10,588 nucleotides of DNA from contig SKSA01000331.1 in assembly GCA_007118195.1 (NCBI GenBank), positions 1 to 10,588 on the forward strand. The letters run 5' to 3'. The position numbers and the translations under genes are program-made. The notes under the pieces were generated by a model. The model had not been told where the DNA came from and made no database searches. It saw only the letters and a list, made by a program, of their open reading frames with translations. This stretch comes from Anaerobacillus sp. (GTDB taxonomy: Bacteria > Bacillota > Bacilli > Bacillales > Anaerobacillaceae). Each line of letters opens with the position of its first letter. Positions within the stretch are counted from its first letter, which is position 1. Positions 1 through 6,218 of this stretch are shown here, piece by piece.

Positions 1-43
1 AAACCAACTTCCACAGCAAAGTTTTCTGAAATTTATTTTTTCT

Positions 44-74
44 TTGATTATTAAAGCCATTTTCTACCTATAAT
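44..74 (+). promoter_or_regulatory. candidate sigma-A promoter for yphA
   Basis: A perfect TATAAT at 69-74 lies 19 bases after TTGATT (44-49, four of six consensus bases). The spacer is longer than the ideal 17. The predicted transcription start falls at about 81, almost on the ribosome binding site, which would give a very short leader. The gene may instead be read from an upstream promoter outside the window. Confidence 0.35.
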
Positions 75-93
75 GAGAATGGAGGAGATAGTT

Positions 94-696
94 ATGGAAG
101 GAATTTATTTTTACTGGTTCGCTTGGATCGGCTGGGTTTATGTAACGTTTTTGATGAATAAAACAAGATTTAGGTTGGTCATTTCAATTGTAATATTATT
201 TTCAATTGTACTATCGAATAAAGAAGTACCTTTATTTTCATTGACAGTAAATGGTGCAATTTTGTTTTATTTATTATTAGGCTATTCTATAGTTTCTCAA
301 AAAAAGTGGAGTAAGATTTTATACTATTTATGTATTAGTTTAATATTGACTAGTTCTTATGTTACATTTAAACTTTTTCAATTATTTGATCCTGTATGGG
401 TCATGTTTCATCCGACTTTTAAGTTATCGTTTATTTTATTATTTTTAACGTTAATCCTAGTGAAAGAACAAATGGTTAGAATAGCTATTGTTGTTATTAC
501 GGTTACTCAAGGAGAAATTATTTATACGTTATTTTTAAATAGCTTAGTGACTGAAGGTGGAATTGGAAGGTTAGAGAGTTTAGATATTATAGCCATCACT
601 GTTAGCTTAACGTTTGTATGGTTTTTATTCGAGAACTTTGTAAAGTGGCTCGATCTATTTGTAAAACAAAAACTGTCTGCGCCAACCGCAAAATAA
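94..696 (+). CDS. yphA: YphA-like integral membrane protein
   Basis: This encodes a 200-residue, very hydrophobic protein with about six or seven predicted membrane segments (roughly residues 5-21, 27-41, 48-67, 74-95, 108-124, 128-148 and 163-180) and a short basic C-terminal tail. The length, the aromatic N-terminus (MEGIYFYWFAW) and the position upstream of der match B. subtilis YphA, a membrane protein whose function I do not know. I chose ATG 94 because GGAGG at 81-85 sits eight bases before it; the in-frame ATGs at 73 and 79 have no ribosome binding site and the site lies inside their reading frame. In B. subtilis seaA (yphB) lies between yphA and der; it is absent here, replaced by a noncoding spacer. 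The family is inferred from length, composition and context, with no catalytic motif visible. Confidence 0.75.
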   Translation: MEGIYFYWFAWIGWVYVTFLMNKTRFRLVISIVILFSIVLSNKEVPLFSLTVNGAILFYLLLGYSIVSQKKWSKILYYLCISLILTSSYVTFKLFQLFDPVWVMFHPTFKLSFILLFLTLILVKEQMVRIAIVVITVTQGEIIYTLFLNSLVTEGGIGRLESLDIIAITVSLTFVWFLFENFVKWLDLFVKQKLSAPTAK

Positions 697-747
697 GCGT
701 GAAGATCGAATCGAGGTGGGATTAGCGAAAAGCCAATTTTATTGGTG

Positions 748-777
748 TTGTCTATTTATATTGTTTTTTGGTAAAAT
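748..777 (+). promoter_or_regulatory. candidate sigma-A promoter upstream of der
   Basis: TTGTCT (748-753, four of six consensus bases) and TAAAAT (772-777, five of six) are separated by 18 bases. If used, the transcript would begin near 784 and carry a leader of about 240 nt containing the whole 826-969 structured element before der. Confidence 0.4.
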
Positions 778-825
778 GGATAAGCTAAGATTTAGAGGAA
801 ACTTTACCCTTCTACTAATAGTGCG

Positions 826-969
826 TGTTCATTAAGGTGTTTAATTAGAGCCGAGAAGGTCAAGGCAGCGAAGTTTCGAGCAACGCAATGTATGTTATTA
901 ATACATGAGTAGCACAGAAGCGAGCTAACAAAGAAATTCGACAGCTATGATTACTAAACTTTTTGAACA
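826..969 (+). repeat. structured intergenic element with complementary ends
   Basis: The ends are complementary: TGTTCA (826-831) with TGAACA (964-969), then GTTTA (839-843) with TAAAC (955-959), then AGC (849-851) with GCT (944-946), all nested in register as one basal stem. An internal perfect hairpin pairs ATGTAT (888-893) with ATACAT (901-906) around a seven-base loop. The interior is more GC-rich than the surrounding spacer and contains no ORF of note. The design resembles a small dispersed repeat (MITE-like) or a structured RNA element of the kind scattered between Bacillaceae genes. I have an impression of similar sequences in related genomes but cannot confirm it. The exact boundaries are uncertain by several bases. 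Confidence 0.55.
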
Positions 970-1025
970 TCCTCTAATAAATAGGAGGGTTTTGTTACAC
1001 ATTGGATTGAAAGAAGGTAATTTTT

Positions 1026-2339
1026 ATGACAAAACCAGTAGTTGCAATTGTAGGACGTCCAAATGTTGGGAAATCAACGATTTTCAACAGAATTGTCGGT
1101 GAAAGAGTTTCAATTGTTGAAGATATGCCAGGTGTTACAAGAGATCGTATTTATAGTTCCGGAGAATGGTTAAATAAGGAATTTAATTTAATAGATACAG
1201 GTGGTATTGAATTAAGCGATGAGCCACTTCTCGTTCAAATGAGGCAACAGGCAGAATTAGCGATCGAAGAAGCTGATGTAATTATTTTTATTGTTAATGG
1301 TAGAGAAGGTATTACCGGAGCAGATGAAGAAGTCGCTAAGCTTTTATTCCGATCCAAAAAACCGATCGTACTGGGTGTCAATAAAGTCGACAATCCTGAA
1401 ATGCAAGAGCAATTGTATGAATTTTATTCTTTAGGAATGGGAGATCCGATTGCTATTTCAGGTGCACACGGTTTAGGTTTAGGAGACTTACTTGATGACG
1501 TTATCAAACATTTTCCAGACCTTAAAGAGGAAGTGTATGGCGAAGAAACAGTTCGTGTTTCCTTAATTGGTAGACCCAATGTTGGAAAGTCCTCTATTGT
1601 GAATGCGATTTTAGGTGAAGATCGTGTAATTGTAAGTAATATAGCGGGTACAACTAGAGATGCAATTGATACACCATTTTCTAAAGATGATCAAGATTAT
1701 GTGCTCATTGATACTGCAGGTATGAGAAAAAAAGGAAAAGTGTATGAAAGTACCGAAAAGTACAGTGTATTAAGAGCGCTAAAAGCGATTGAACGTTCAG
1801 ATGTTGTTTTAGTCGTTTTGAATGCAGAGGAAGGTATTATCGAGCAAGATAAAAAAATTGCTGGTTATGCCCATGAAGCAGGAAGAGCTGTTATTATTGT
1901 TGTAAATAAGTGGGACGCGCTTGAGAAAGATGATAAAACGTTACAAGAGTTTCATCAGAAAATAAAAGATCATTTTTTATTCTTAGATTATGCGCCAATT
2001 CTTTTTGTATCGGCTAAAACGAAGCAGCGTTTACATACCATTTTACCAATGGTCAATGAAGTGGCAGAAAATCACAGTCTACGTGTGCCGACAAACGTTT
2101 TAAACGATTTAATTATGGACTCGGTTGCGATGAATCCTACTCCGACTGACAAAGGGAAACGATTAAAAATAAATTATGTAACACAAGTAGCTGTTAAGCC
2201 ACCTACATTTGTCCTATTTGTGAACGAACCTGAGTTGTTACACTTTTCTTATGAACGGTTTTTAGAAAATCGAATTAGAGCGACATTTGAATTTAAAGGT
2301 ACGCCAATAAAAATCATTGCTCGAAAAAAGAATGATTAA
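1026..2339 (+). CDS. der: ribosome biogenesis GTPase Der (EngA)
   Basis: Der is an essential double GTPase that binds the 50S subunit precursor and is needed for late large-subunit assembly. The 437-residue length matches the family (436 in B. subtilis). The first G domain shows GRPNVGKS at 10-17, DTGG at 57-60, NKVD at 119-122 and SGAHG at 145-149. The second shows GRPNVGKS at 182-189, DTAGMR at 229-234, NKWD at 294-297 and VSA at 328-330. The C-terminal KH-like RNA-binding domain spans about 355-437. Both nucleotide sites look complete. AGAAGG at 1012-1017 lies eight bases before ATG 1026. plsY follows after 55 bases on the same strand, so der, plsY and gpsA probably share a transcript. The family call is certain. 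Confidence 0.98.
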   Translation: MTKPVVAIVGRPNVGKSTIFNRIVGERVSIVEDMPGVTRDRIYSSGEWLNKEFNLIDTGGIELSDEPLLVQMRQQAELAIEEADVIIFIVNGREGITGADEEVAKLLFRSKKPIVLGVNKVDNPEMQEQLYEFYSLGMGDPIAISGAHGLGLGDLLDDVIKHFPDLKEEVYGEETVRVSLIGRPNVGKSSIVNAILGEDRVIVSNIAGTTRDAIDTPFSKDDQDYVLIDTAGMRKKGKVYESTEKYSVLRALKAIERSDVVLVVLNAEEGIIEQDKKIAGYAHEAGRAVIIVVNKWDALEKDDKTLQEFHQKIKDHFLFLDYAPILFVSAKTKQRLHTILPMVNEVAENHSLRVPTNVLNDLIMDSVAMNPTPTDKGKRLKINYVTQVAVKPPTFVLFVNEPELLHFSYERFLENRIRATFEFKGTPIKIIARKKND

Positions 2340-2394
2340 GTACGGACAATAGATACAACCATTTTTAAAAATTAAAATCTAGGGGAGGAAAAAG

Positions 2395-3000
2395 ATGACG
2401 ACGATTATATTTTCTACAGTAGTAGGTTATCTACTTGGCTCAATTAGTTTTAGCTATATTATTGCTAAAAAAATAAAAAAAGTGGACATACGTCAACATG
2501 GGAGTGGAAATGCCGGAGCAACAAATACACTCCGTGTTTTAGGGGTCGGACCAGCTATTTTAGTTTTATTACTTGATGCATTAAAGGGGATTATCGCAGT
2601 TCTTTTAGGATTTTATTTAGCTGGGGAAGGTTTAGCGCCGGCATTAGCAGGGCTCATGGCTATTATTGGGCATAACTGGCCGATCTTTTTAAAGTTTAAA
2701 GGTGGGAAAGGCGTTGCTACTACAATAGGAGTTTTAGCAACACTCGTCTTTCTTCCGGCCCTTTATGCGGGGATTTTGGGGATCGTTAGTATTGTAATAA
2801 CAAGGTTTGTATCCCTTGGTTCTTTAATTTTTTTACTTGGAACTACAATGATTACGGTCTTTTTTCGGGATTATTTTAATTATCCAATCGAATATGCGTA
2901 TTTACTATTAATTGTAACAGCTTTATCTTTTTGGAGACATAGGTCTAATATATTAAGGTTACTTAAAGGAACTGAAAGTAAAATTGGTCAAAAAGCTTAG
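2395..3000 (+). CDS. plsY: glycerol-3-phosphate acyltransferase PlsY
   Basis: PlsY is the membrane enzyme that transfers an acyl group from acyl-phosphate (made by PlsX) to glycerol-3-phosphate, giving lysophosphatidic acid, the first committed step of phospholipid synthesis. The 201-residue protein has the family's membrane segments and its three signature loops: GSGNAGATN at 36-44, KFKGGKGVAT at 100-109 (the glycerol-3-phosphate/phosphate loop), and HRSNI at 182-186 leading to KGTE at 191-194. GGGGAGG at 2382-2388 sits six bases before the ATG. It is directly followed by gpsA, whose product makes its substrate, so the pair is a metabolic cassette. In B. subtilis, as I recall it, plsY (yneS) lies elsewhere, next to parE, so the placement differs. 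It is slightly longer than the B. subtilis protein (about 193) because of its C-terminal tail. Confidence 0.97.
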   Translation: MTTIIFSTVVGYLLGSISFSYIIAKKIKKVDIRQHGSGNAGATNTLRVLGVGPAILVLLLDALKGIIAVLLGFYLAGEGLAPALAGLMAIIGHNWPIFLKFKGGKGVATTIGVLATLVFLPALYAGILGIVSIVITRFVSLGSLIFLLGTTMITVFFRDYFNYPIEYAYLLLIVTALSFWRHRSNILRLLKGTESKIGQKA

Positions 3001-3019
3001 CAATAAGGAGGAAAAGGCA

Positions 3020-4036
3020 ATGGCTCAAATTGCGGTTGTTGGTGCTGGTAGTTGGGGAAGTGCACTGAGTATTGTTCTTTCAGATAATGAGCATCAAGTT
3101 CGGCTATGGGGAAGAGATGAAGAGCAAATAAAGGAAATTAATGAGAAACGAACGAATGAAAAATATTTACCTGAAATTCATTTGCCAGGAAACATAAAAG
3201 GTTATACGAATTTAGCCAATGCAATTGATGGTGTAGAAGCCATCTTAATTGTTGTTCCGACAAAGGCAATCAGAAAAGTACTTCGTGATATTAAACCAAA
3301 CTTAAAAAAACCTGTTACATTCATTCATGCGAGTAAAGGGATTGAACCTGATAGCTTAAAACGGATTTCGGAAATGATTGAAGAAGAAATTCCACAACAA
3401 TTAAGAAAATCAGTGGTCGTATTATCAGGGCCAAGTCATGCAGAAGAAGTGAGCCTTCGTCAGCCTACGACAGTAACTAGCTCTTCTTTGCAAATTGAAG
3501 AAGCAGAATATGTTCAAGATTTATTTATGAATATGCATTTTCGTGTTTATACAAATGCCGATTTAATTGGTGTTGAAATCGGTGGAGCCTTAAAAAACAT
3601 TATCGCATTGTGTGCTGGGTTAACGAATGGTTTAGGGTTTGGTGACAACGCTAAAGCAGCTCTTATGACAAGAGGTTTAGCTGAAATCGCTCGGCTTGGA
3701 ATTAAGCTAGGTGCGAACCCTTTAACATTTGCAGGTCTTTCAGGTTTAGGTGATTTAATTGTAACTTGCACTAGTATTCATAGTCGAAACTGGCGAGCAG
3801 GAAATATGCTAGGTAAAGGCATGTCACTAGATGAAGTTTTAAATAATATGGGGATGGCAGTAGAAGGTGTTCGAACTACGAAAGCGGCTTTTCAACTAGC
3901 TGAGCGTGAAGGGGTTGAAATGCCAATTACATCTGTTTTATATGACGTTTTATTCAAAAGTAAACAGCCTCATGATGCTGTCGACGAACTAATGGGTCGC
4001 GTAAAAACACATGAAGTTGAAGACTTAAGTTTATAA
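3020..4036 (+). CDS. gpsA: NAD(P)H-dependent glycerol-3-phosphate dehydrogenase
   Basis: GpsA reduces dihydroxyacetone phosphate to sn-glycerol-3-phosphate in the cytoplasm, supplying the backbone for phospholipids. The 338-residue protein has the N-terminal Rossmann motif GAGSWG at 8-13, HASKG with Lys106, the catalytic Lys192 in GGALKN, GLGD at 242-245, and SRN at 255-257 with Arg256 for substrate phosphate binding. Everything expected of the family is present. I chose ATG 3020 rather than the in-frame ATG at 2984: AAGGAGG (3005-3011) is eight bases before 3020, the Rossmann strand then starts at the usual distance, and the upstream start would add 12 charged residues that overlap the end of plsY and encode the ribosome binding site. 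The gap to plsY is 19 bases, so translation is probably coupled in one operon. A strong terminator-like hairpin follows. Confidence 0.97.
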   Translation: MAQIAVVGAGSWGSALSIVLSDNEHQVRLWGRDEEQIKEINEKRTNEKYLPEIHLPGNIKGYTNLANAIDGVEAILIVVPTKAIRKVLRDIKPNLKKPVTFIHASKGIEPDSLKRISEMIEEEIPQQLRKSVVVLSGPSHAEEVSLRQPTTVTSSSLQIEEAEYVQDLFMNMHFRVYTNADLIGVEIGGALKNIIALCAGLTNGLGFGDNAKAALMTRGLAEIARLGIKLGANPLTFAGLSGLGDLIVTCTSIHSRNWRAGNMLGKGMSLDEVLNNMGMAVEGVRTTKAAFQLAEREGVEMPITSVLYDVLFKSKQPHDAVDELMGRVKTHEVEDLSL

Positions 4037-4060
4037 CCCCAGACGCCATCGGCTCGAGGT

Positions 4061-4121
4061 CAAATAACCTACCAGATAAAAAAGTGGAATGACACACTTT
4101 TTTTTACTGGTAGGTTATTTG
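4061..4121 (+). terminator. long nested hairpin terminator after gpsA
   Basis: The outer arms (4061-4075 and 4107-4121) are a perfect 15-bp inverted repeat, CAAATAACCTACCAG and its complement. Inside, AAAAAAGTG (4078-4086) pairs with CACTTTTTT (4095-4103) around an eight-base loop, and eight Ts run at 4098-4105. The inner hairpin alone, with its T tract inside the structure, is a plausible Rho-independent terminator for der-plsY-gpsA. The outer arms make a 61-nt structure much longer than most terminators. Because the inner arms are A-rich and T-rich, it could act in both orientations. Confidence 0.75.
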
Positions 4122-4156
4122 CTTGTCTACGCTAGGCAGGCGACATACACTTTCTA

Positions 4157-4186
4157 TTCACATTGTTTTCCTTAGTGCATATGATA
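4157..4186 (+). promoter_or_regulatory. candidate promoter for spoVIF-like gene (sigma-A or sigma-K)
   Basis: TTCACA (4157-4162) and TATGAT (4180-4185) match the sigma-A consensus at five of six positions each with a 17-base spacer. The same bases contain CATATGATA (4178-4186), a perfect sigma-K -10 pattern (CATAnnnTA), with CACA at 4159-4162 as an mACm-type -35 at a 15-base spacing, slightly short. Sequence alone does not decide between the two. B. subtilis spoVIF is reported to be sigma-K dependent, which favours the second reading. Confidence 0.5.
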
Positions 4187-4218
4187 TGTAGAAACTTATT
4201 TTTAGGGAGGACATCGCT

Positions 4219-4479
4219 ATGGATAAAAATAACTCTTTTTTTGATAAGATTGAAAAGAAAACTAATGTGAAGCAAGAAGATATTTTTAACTTAGCTAATT
4301 CAGCTAGTGGCGCAAACTTTAAAGACGAACAAACAGTAAGAAATTTAATACGACAAGTAGCAAAACTTGCAAATAAGCCAGTTTCTAAAGAAAAAGAGGA
4401 TGAGCTAGTTAAGGCAATTGTTAATAACAACATTCCGATGGATTTTGGAACTCTCGCTAAGATGTTCGGGAAAAAATAA
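4219..4479 (+). CDS. spoVIF: stage VI sporulation protein F (SpoVIF/YjcC-type)
   Basis: This encodes an 86-residue, charged, soluble protein without a signal peptide or membrane segment, resembling the SpoVIF family (B. subtilis YjcC). Family features visible are the short helical N-terminus (FFDKIEKKTNV), the DIFNLANS stretch at about 21-28, and the C-terminal IPMDFGTLAKMFGKK. In B. subtilis SpoVIF is needed for proper spore coat assembly and resistance in the mother cell. AGGGAGG at 4204-4210 lies eight bases before ATG. In B. subtilis the gene is not next to gpsA, so this may be a paralogue or a relocated copy; the placement beside yphE, yphF and spoIVA makes a local sporulation cluster. 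The symbol rests on recognition from memory, not on a search. Confidence 0.8.
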   Translation: MDKNNSFFDKIEKKTNVKQEDIFNLANSASGANFKDEQTVRNLIRQVAKLANKPVSKEKEDELVKAIVNNNIPMDFGTLAKMFGKK

Positions 4480-4588
4480 GCATTTTTTAGGCAAGTGTTG
4501 TCTACGATTTCTTTTATACATGCATATACTGTAACGGAACGAACATCAACAAGGGCTCTTTCTAGGACTTTTGTATTTAGCAGAAATC

Positions 4589-4716
4589 ATAAAGAAATGC
4601 CCCTTTCTTTATAGTTTTATAATGCAAATCTTTAAAATTTAAGATTAATGCTGCTAGTTGATTAGCATTCGTTCTAAAGTTTGGTGGTTGCTCATTTTGG
4701 GCAATCACCTTTTTTC
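4589..4716 (+). ncRNA. candidate structured RNA: small RNA or long 3' UTR
   Basis: Three successive hairpins end in a Rho-independent terminator. ATAAAGAAA (4589-4597) pairs perfectly with TTTCTTTAT (4604-4612); AATGCT (4647-4652) pairs with AGCATT (4664-4669); the last is the 4683-4716 terminator. AAGGG at about 4551-4555 could alternatively pair with CCCTT at 4602-4606, so two conformations are possible. I found no convincing promoter just upstream, so this may simply be the 3' untranslated end of the spoVIF-like transcript. Confidence 0.3.
4683..4716 (+). terminator. Rho-independent terminator
   Basis: GGTGGTTGCTC (4683-4693) pairs with GGGCAATCACC (4699-4709) over 11 bp, with two G-T wobbles and a five-base loop, followed by seven Ts (4710-4716). 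It is a textbook plus-strand terminator, but it lies about 200 bases past the spoVIF-like stop codon. Confidence 0.88.
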
Positions 4717-4845
4717 TGTGTGAAAATAAATAGGCGTTTCGTTTACTTCAGCAAGCCGGCCGACATTGGGTTGAGAGAAGGCGCAGGATTGTTTTGTTTT
4801 TTAGGATTAAAAACTTGATGTTTAGTAGATTAAGAGTGTTTTTAA

Positions 4846-4874
4846 TTTAAAAAGTATTTATAGTATGCTATAAT
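4846..4874 (+). promoter_or_regulatory. extended -10 promoter for yphE
   Basis: TGCTATAAT at 4866-4874 is a perfect extended -10 element (TGn plus TATAAT). The -35 region, TTTAAA at 4846-4851 with a 17-base spacer, is weak, as is usual for extended -10 promoters. The start codon lies about 38 bases after the expected transcription start. Confidence 0.6.
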
Positions 4875-4918
4875 AATCCGGCATTGGATATGATATTGAT
4901 AATTGGAGGAAAAGAACA

Positions 4919-5116
4919 ATGTCTGAAGGTTTAATTAAAATGTACATAACATTTATAACTATGGGTTTAATGTTTTTTGCAGTTATTGGTTCGTATGTAG
5001 CTAGACAAAAATTGAGGGGGATTATCCAAAAAATCGTCCTTTCCATCGCTTTTATTTGTATGATTTTAGCAGGTTTTTTAATTTTATTGATTGTTTTTAA
5101 TGTACCAGCAGTTTAA
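4919..5116 (+). CDS. yphE: YphE-like small membrane protein (DUF2768 type)
   Basis: This encodes a 65-residue protein with two predicted membrane helices (about 7-27 and 37-62) joined by a short basic loop (ARQKLRG). Its length, its N-terminus (GLIKMYITFITMGLMF) and its place directly before yphF and spoIVA match B. subtilis YphE, a DUF2768 protein of unknown function. GGAGG at 4905-4909 is nine bases before ATG 4919. It has an apparent extended -10 promoter of its own, and yphF begins about 100 bases later on the same strand without an obvious terminator between, so they may be cotranscribed. No function can be assigned from sequence. Confidence 0.75.
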   Translation: MSEGLIKMYITFITMGLMFFAVIGSYVARQKLRGIIQKIVLSIAFICMILAGFLILLIVFNVPAV

Positions 5117-5214
5117 AATAAGGGTGCGTAGTAGTTTGACGGAAATAGGCTGAAATTTCTTAATTTTATCATTACGTTTAATTTTTTATTAATATTAAAT
5201 GAGGTTTGAATATA

Positions 5215-5919
5215 ATGAAAAAAATACTCCCATTTTTTCTAATTCTATTATTAACTGGCTGTTTATATCCAGATGAAAAAAGAGTGGAAAATCAAGTTCC
5301 AATTAAAGATCAAATTTTATCGGTCGAACATGCAGTTGTTCAGTATCGGTTAGAACATCAGTCATTACCCGTACGGTACTCAGAAACAGCAACAAATCCA
5401 TTTCAACAATATTTAGTTGAATTTCACAAACTAGTCCCGAGATATTTACAACAACCACCGGGTAATTCATTTGAAAATGGTGGGGTATATCAATATGTAT
5501 TAGTTAATGTTGAAAAAGATCCTAAAGTTAAATTAATTGATTTAACTATAACGAGGAGAATTCAAGAGTTTCAAAGAACAGTTAATGAATATCGTCGTAA
5601 AAATCGTTTTGCACCTGTAGAAGAAGTTGTAGCAACTGGGGTGTTTTTATTAGATCATGAAAAGTTAAATTTAAAAGAAGCCCCCACTGTTAAGAGTCCG
5701 TTTCACCCAGATCACCGTCTTCCTTTATTGATGGATGGTGATGGCACTGTAATAGTTGATTACACATTGGACCTTAATTATGCTTTAAATAAATTTGATC
5801 ATCAATTAAAACCTGGAGACGATATTCGGTCCATATTAGTGAAGCATTTCTTTTTTGTCCCTCAAAATTCAGTTCCTTATTCGATTGAACAAGGAAGAGC
5901 CGTTTTTGCGAATGAGTAA
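5215..5919 (+). CDS. yphF: YphF-like sporulation-region lipoprotein
   Basis: This encodes a 234-residue exported lipoprotein. The N-terminus has two lysines, a hydrophobic core, and the lipobox LTGC with Cys16 as the lipidation and cleavage site, leaving a mature protein of about 219 residues on the outer face of the membrane. The mature part is hydrophilic with no motif I recognise. Position immediately before spoIVA and the similar length (B. subtilis YphF is about 244) support YphF. I chose ATG 5215 because GAGG at 5201-5204 lies ten bases before it; the in-frame TTG at 5206 is only one base from that site. A weak candidate -35 (TTGACG, 5136-5141) lies upstream but lacks a good -10. A terminator follows. 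The function is unknown. Confidence 0.8.
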   Translation: MKKILPFFLILLLTGCLYPDEKRVENQVPIKDQILSVEHAVVQYRLEHQSLPVRYSETATNPFQQYLVEFHKLVPRYLQQPPGNSFENGGVYQYVLVNVEKDPKVKLIDLTITRRIQEFQRTVNEYRRKNRFAPVEEVVATGVFLLDHEKLNLKEAPTVKSPFHPDHRLPLLMDGDGTVIVDYTLDLNYALNKFDHQLKPGDDIRSILVKHFFFVPQNSVPYSIEQGRAVFANE

Positions 5920-5944
5920 AATAATTTTAATAAAATAGTTATAT

Positions 5945-5990
5945 AAAGCCTCCACCCACATATATATACAAAAAGGAAGGGGGCTTTTTT
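5945..5990 (+). terminator. terminator after yphF
   Basis: AAAGCCTCC (5945-5953) pairs with GGGGGCTTT (5979-5987), including one T-G wobble, around a 25-base AT-rich loop, and the T run continues to 5990. The long loop is slightly unusual, but the GC-rich arms and T tract support Rho-independent termination before spoIVA. Confidence 0.78.
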
Positions 5991-6149
5991 GTATTGAATT
6001 TTTAACTACATAAAGCCGCAGATTCAAGATTATATGAACATTTGCATCGTTACCCGGGTGATAATGAGTAAGTAGGTGATGACTAGCTGTAGAATAAAGA
6101 ACAATCTTTTAATTTTTCGTTCTATGAGAGGAACTTTTTAAAAACTAGT

Positions 6150-6178
6150 GTCATATTTGTTGGACAACATCATAAGTA
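6150..6178 (+). promoter_or_regulatory. sigma-E promoter of spoIVA
   Basis: GTCATATT (6150-6157) is a full match to the sigma-E -35 pattern and is followed after 13 bases by CATAAGTA (6171-6178), which keeps the essential CATA of the -10. spoIVA is known to be transcribed by sigma-E RNA polymerase in the mother cell of B. subtilis. GGACAA (6162-6167) and TTGTCC (6183-6188) form an inverted repeat around the -10. The start would be near 6185, giving a leader of about 120 nt. Confidence 0.75.
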
Positions 6179-6218
6179 TATATTGTCCGAGGTTGTACCA
6201 TTAGGAAAAACGGAAGCT

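Larger units (their letters stand above)
697..1025. other. noncoding spacer between yphA and der
   Basis: This 329-base spacer has no supportable gene. In order it holds a small hairpin (CCAAT 733-737 with ATTGG 741-745), a candidate promoter (748-777), a repeat-like structured element (826-969), a weak CCTC/GAGG hairpin (971-988) and the der ribosome binding site (AGAAGG, 1012-1017). Confidence 0.7.
4480..4918. other. noncoding stretch with several hairpins after spoVIF-like gene
   Basis: The 439-base spacer has no supportable gene. An A/T-only hairpin pairs 4471-4477 with 4482-4488 across the stop codon. Further hairpins are at 4589-4612 (nine perfect pairs), 4647-4669 (AATGCT with AGCATT) and 4683-4716 (a strong terminator), leaving a structured tail of about 130 nt. 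Between 4717 and 4860 I see only AT-rich sequence with one GC-rich patch (4753-4762), then the yphE promoter. Confidence 0.65.

Noticed and set aside
1..72. C-terminal end of an upstream gene
   Set aside because: Two plus-strand frames are open for 17 to 23 codons before stops at about 52 and 71, but neither peptide resembles YpzI or another protein I know, so no partial gene is called.
776..835. Nineteen-codon ORF starting at ATG 776 in the yphA-der spacer
   Set aside because: It has no ribosome binding site, overlaps the candidate -10 element, and reads into the structured repeat.
971..994. CCTC/GAGG hairpin with TTTTG as a terminator before der
   Set aside because: The stem is only four or five pairs and the T run is broken; it is more likely the margin of the adjacent repeat-like element.
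3547..3771. Reverse-strand ORF of 74 codons inside gpsA
   Set aside because: It lies wholly within a fully convincing gpsA and has no recognisable domain.
4158..4433. Reverse-strand ORF of 91 codons across the spoVIF-like gene
   Set aside because: It is antisense to the SpoVIF-type gene, which has a good ribosome binding site and family match; its sequence is low-complexity hydrophobic and serine-rich, as expected of a shadow frame.
4753..4762. GC-rich patch GCAAGCCGGCCGACAT as a mobile-element scar
   Set aside because: It loosely resembles the GC-rich patch at 4135-4147 (GCAGGCGACAT), but the shared stretch is too short and imperfect to claim a repeat.
4858..5046. Reverse-strand ORF of 62 codons across the yphE promoter
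   Set aside because: It overlaps a consensus plus-strand promoter and the yphE start, and shows no family features.
6079..6141. Twenty-codon ORF at ATG 6079 in the yphF-spoIVA spacer
   Set aside because: The upstream sequence AGTAGGTG is a poor and badly spaced ribosome binding site, and there is no conserved feature.
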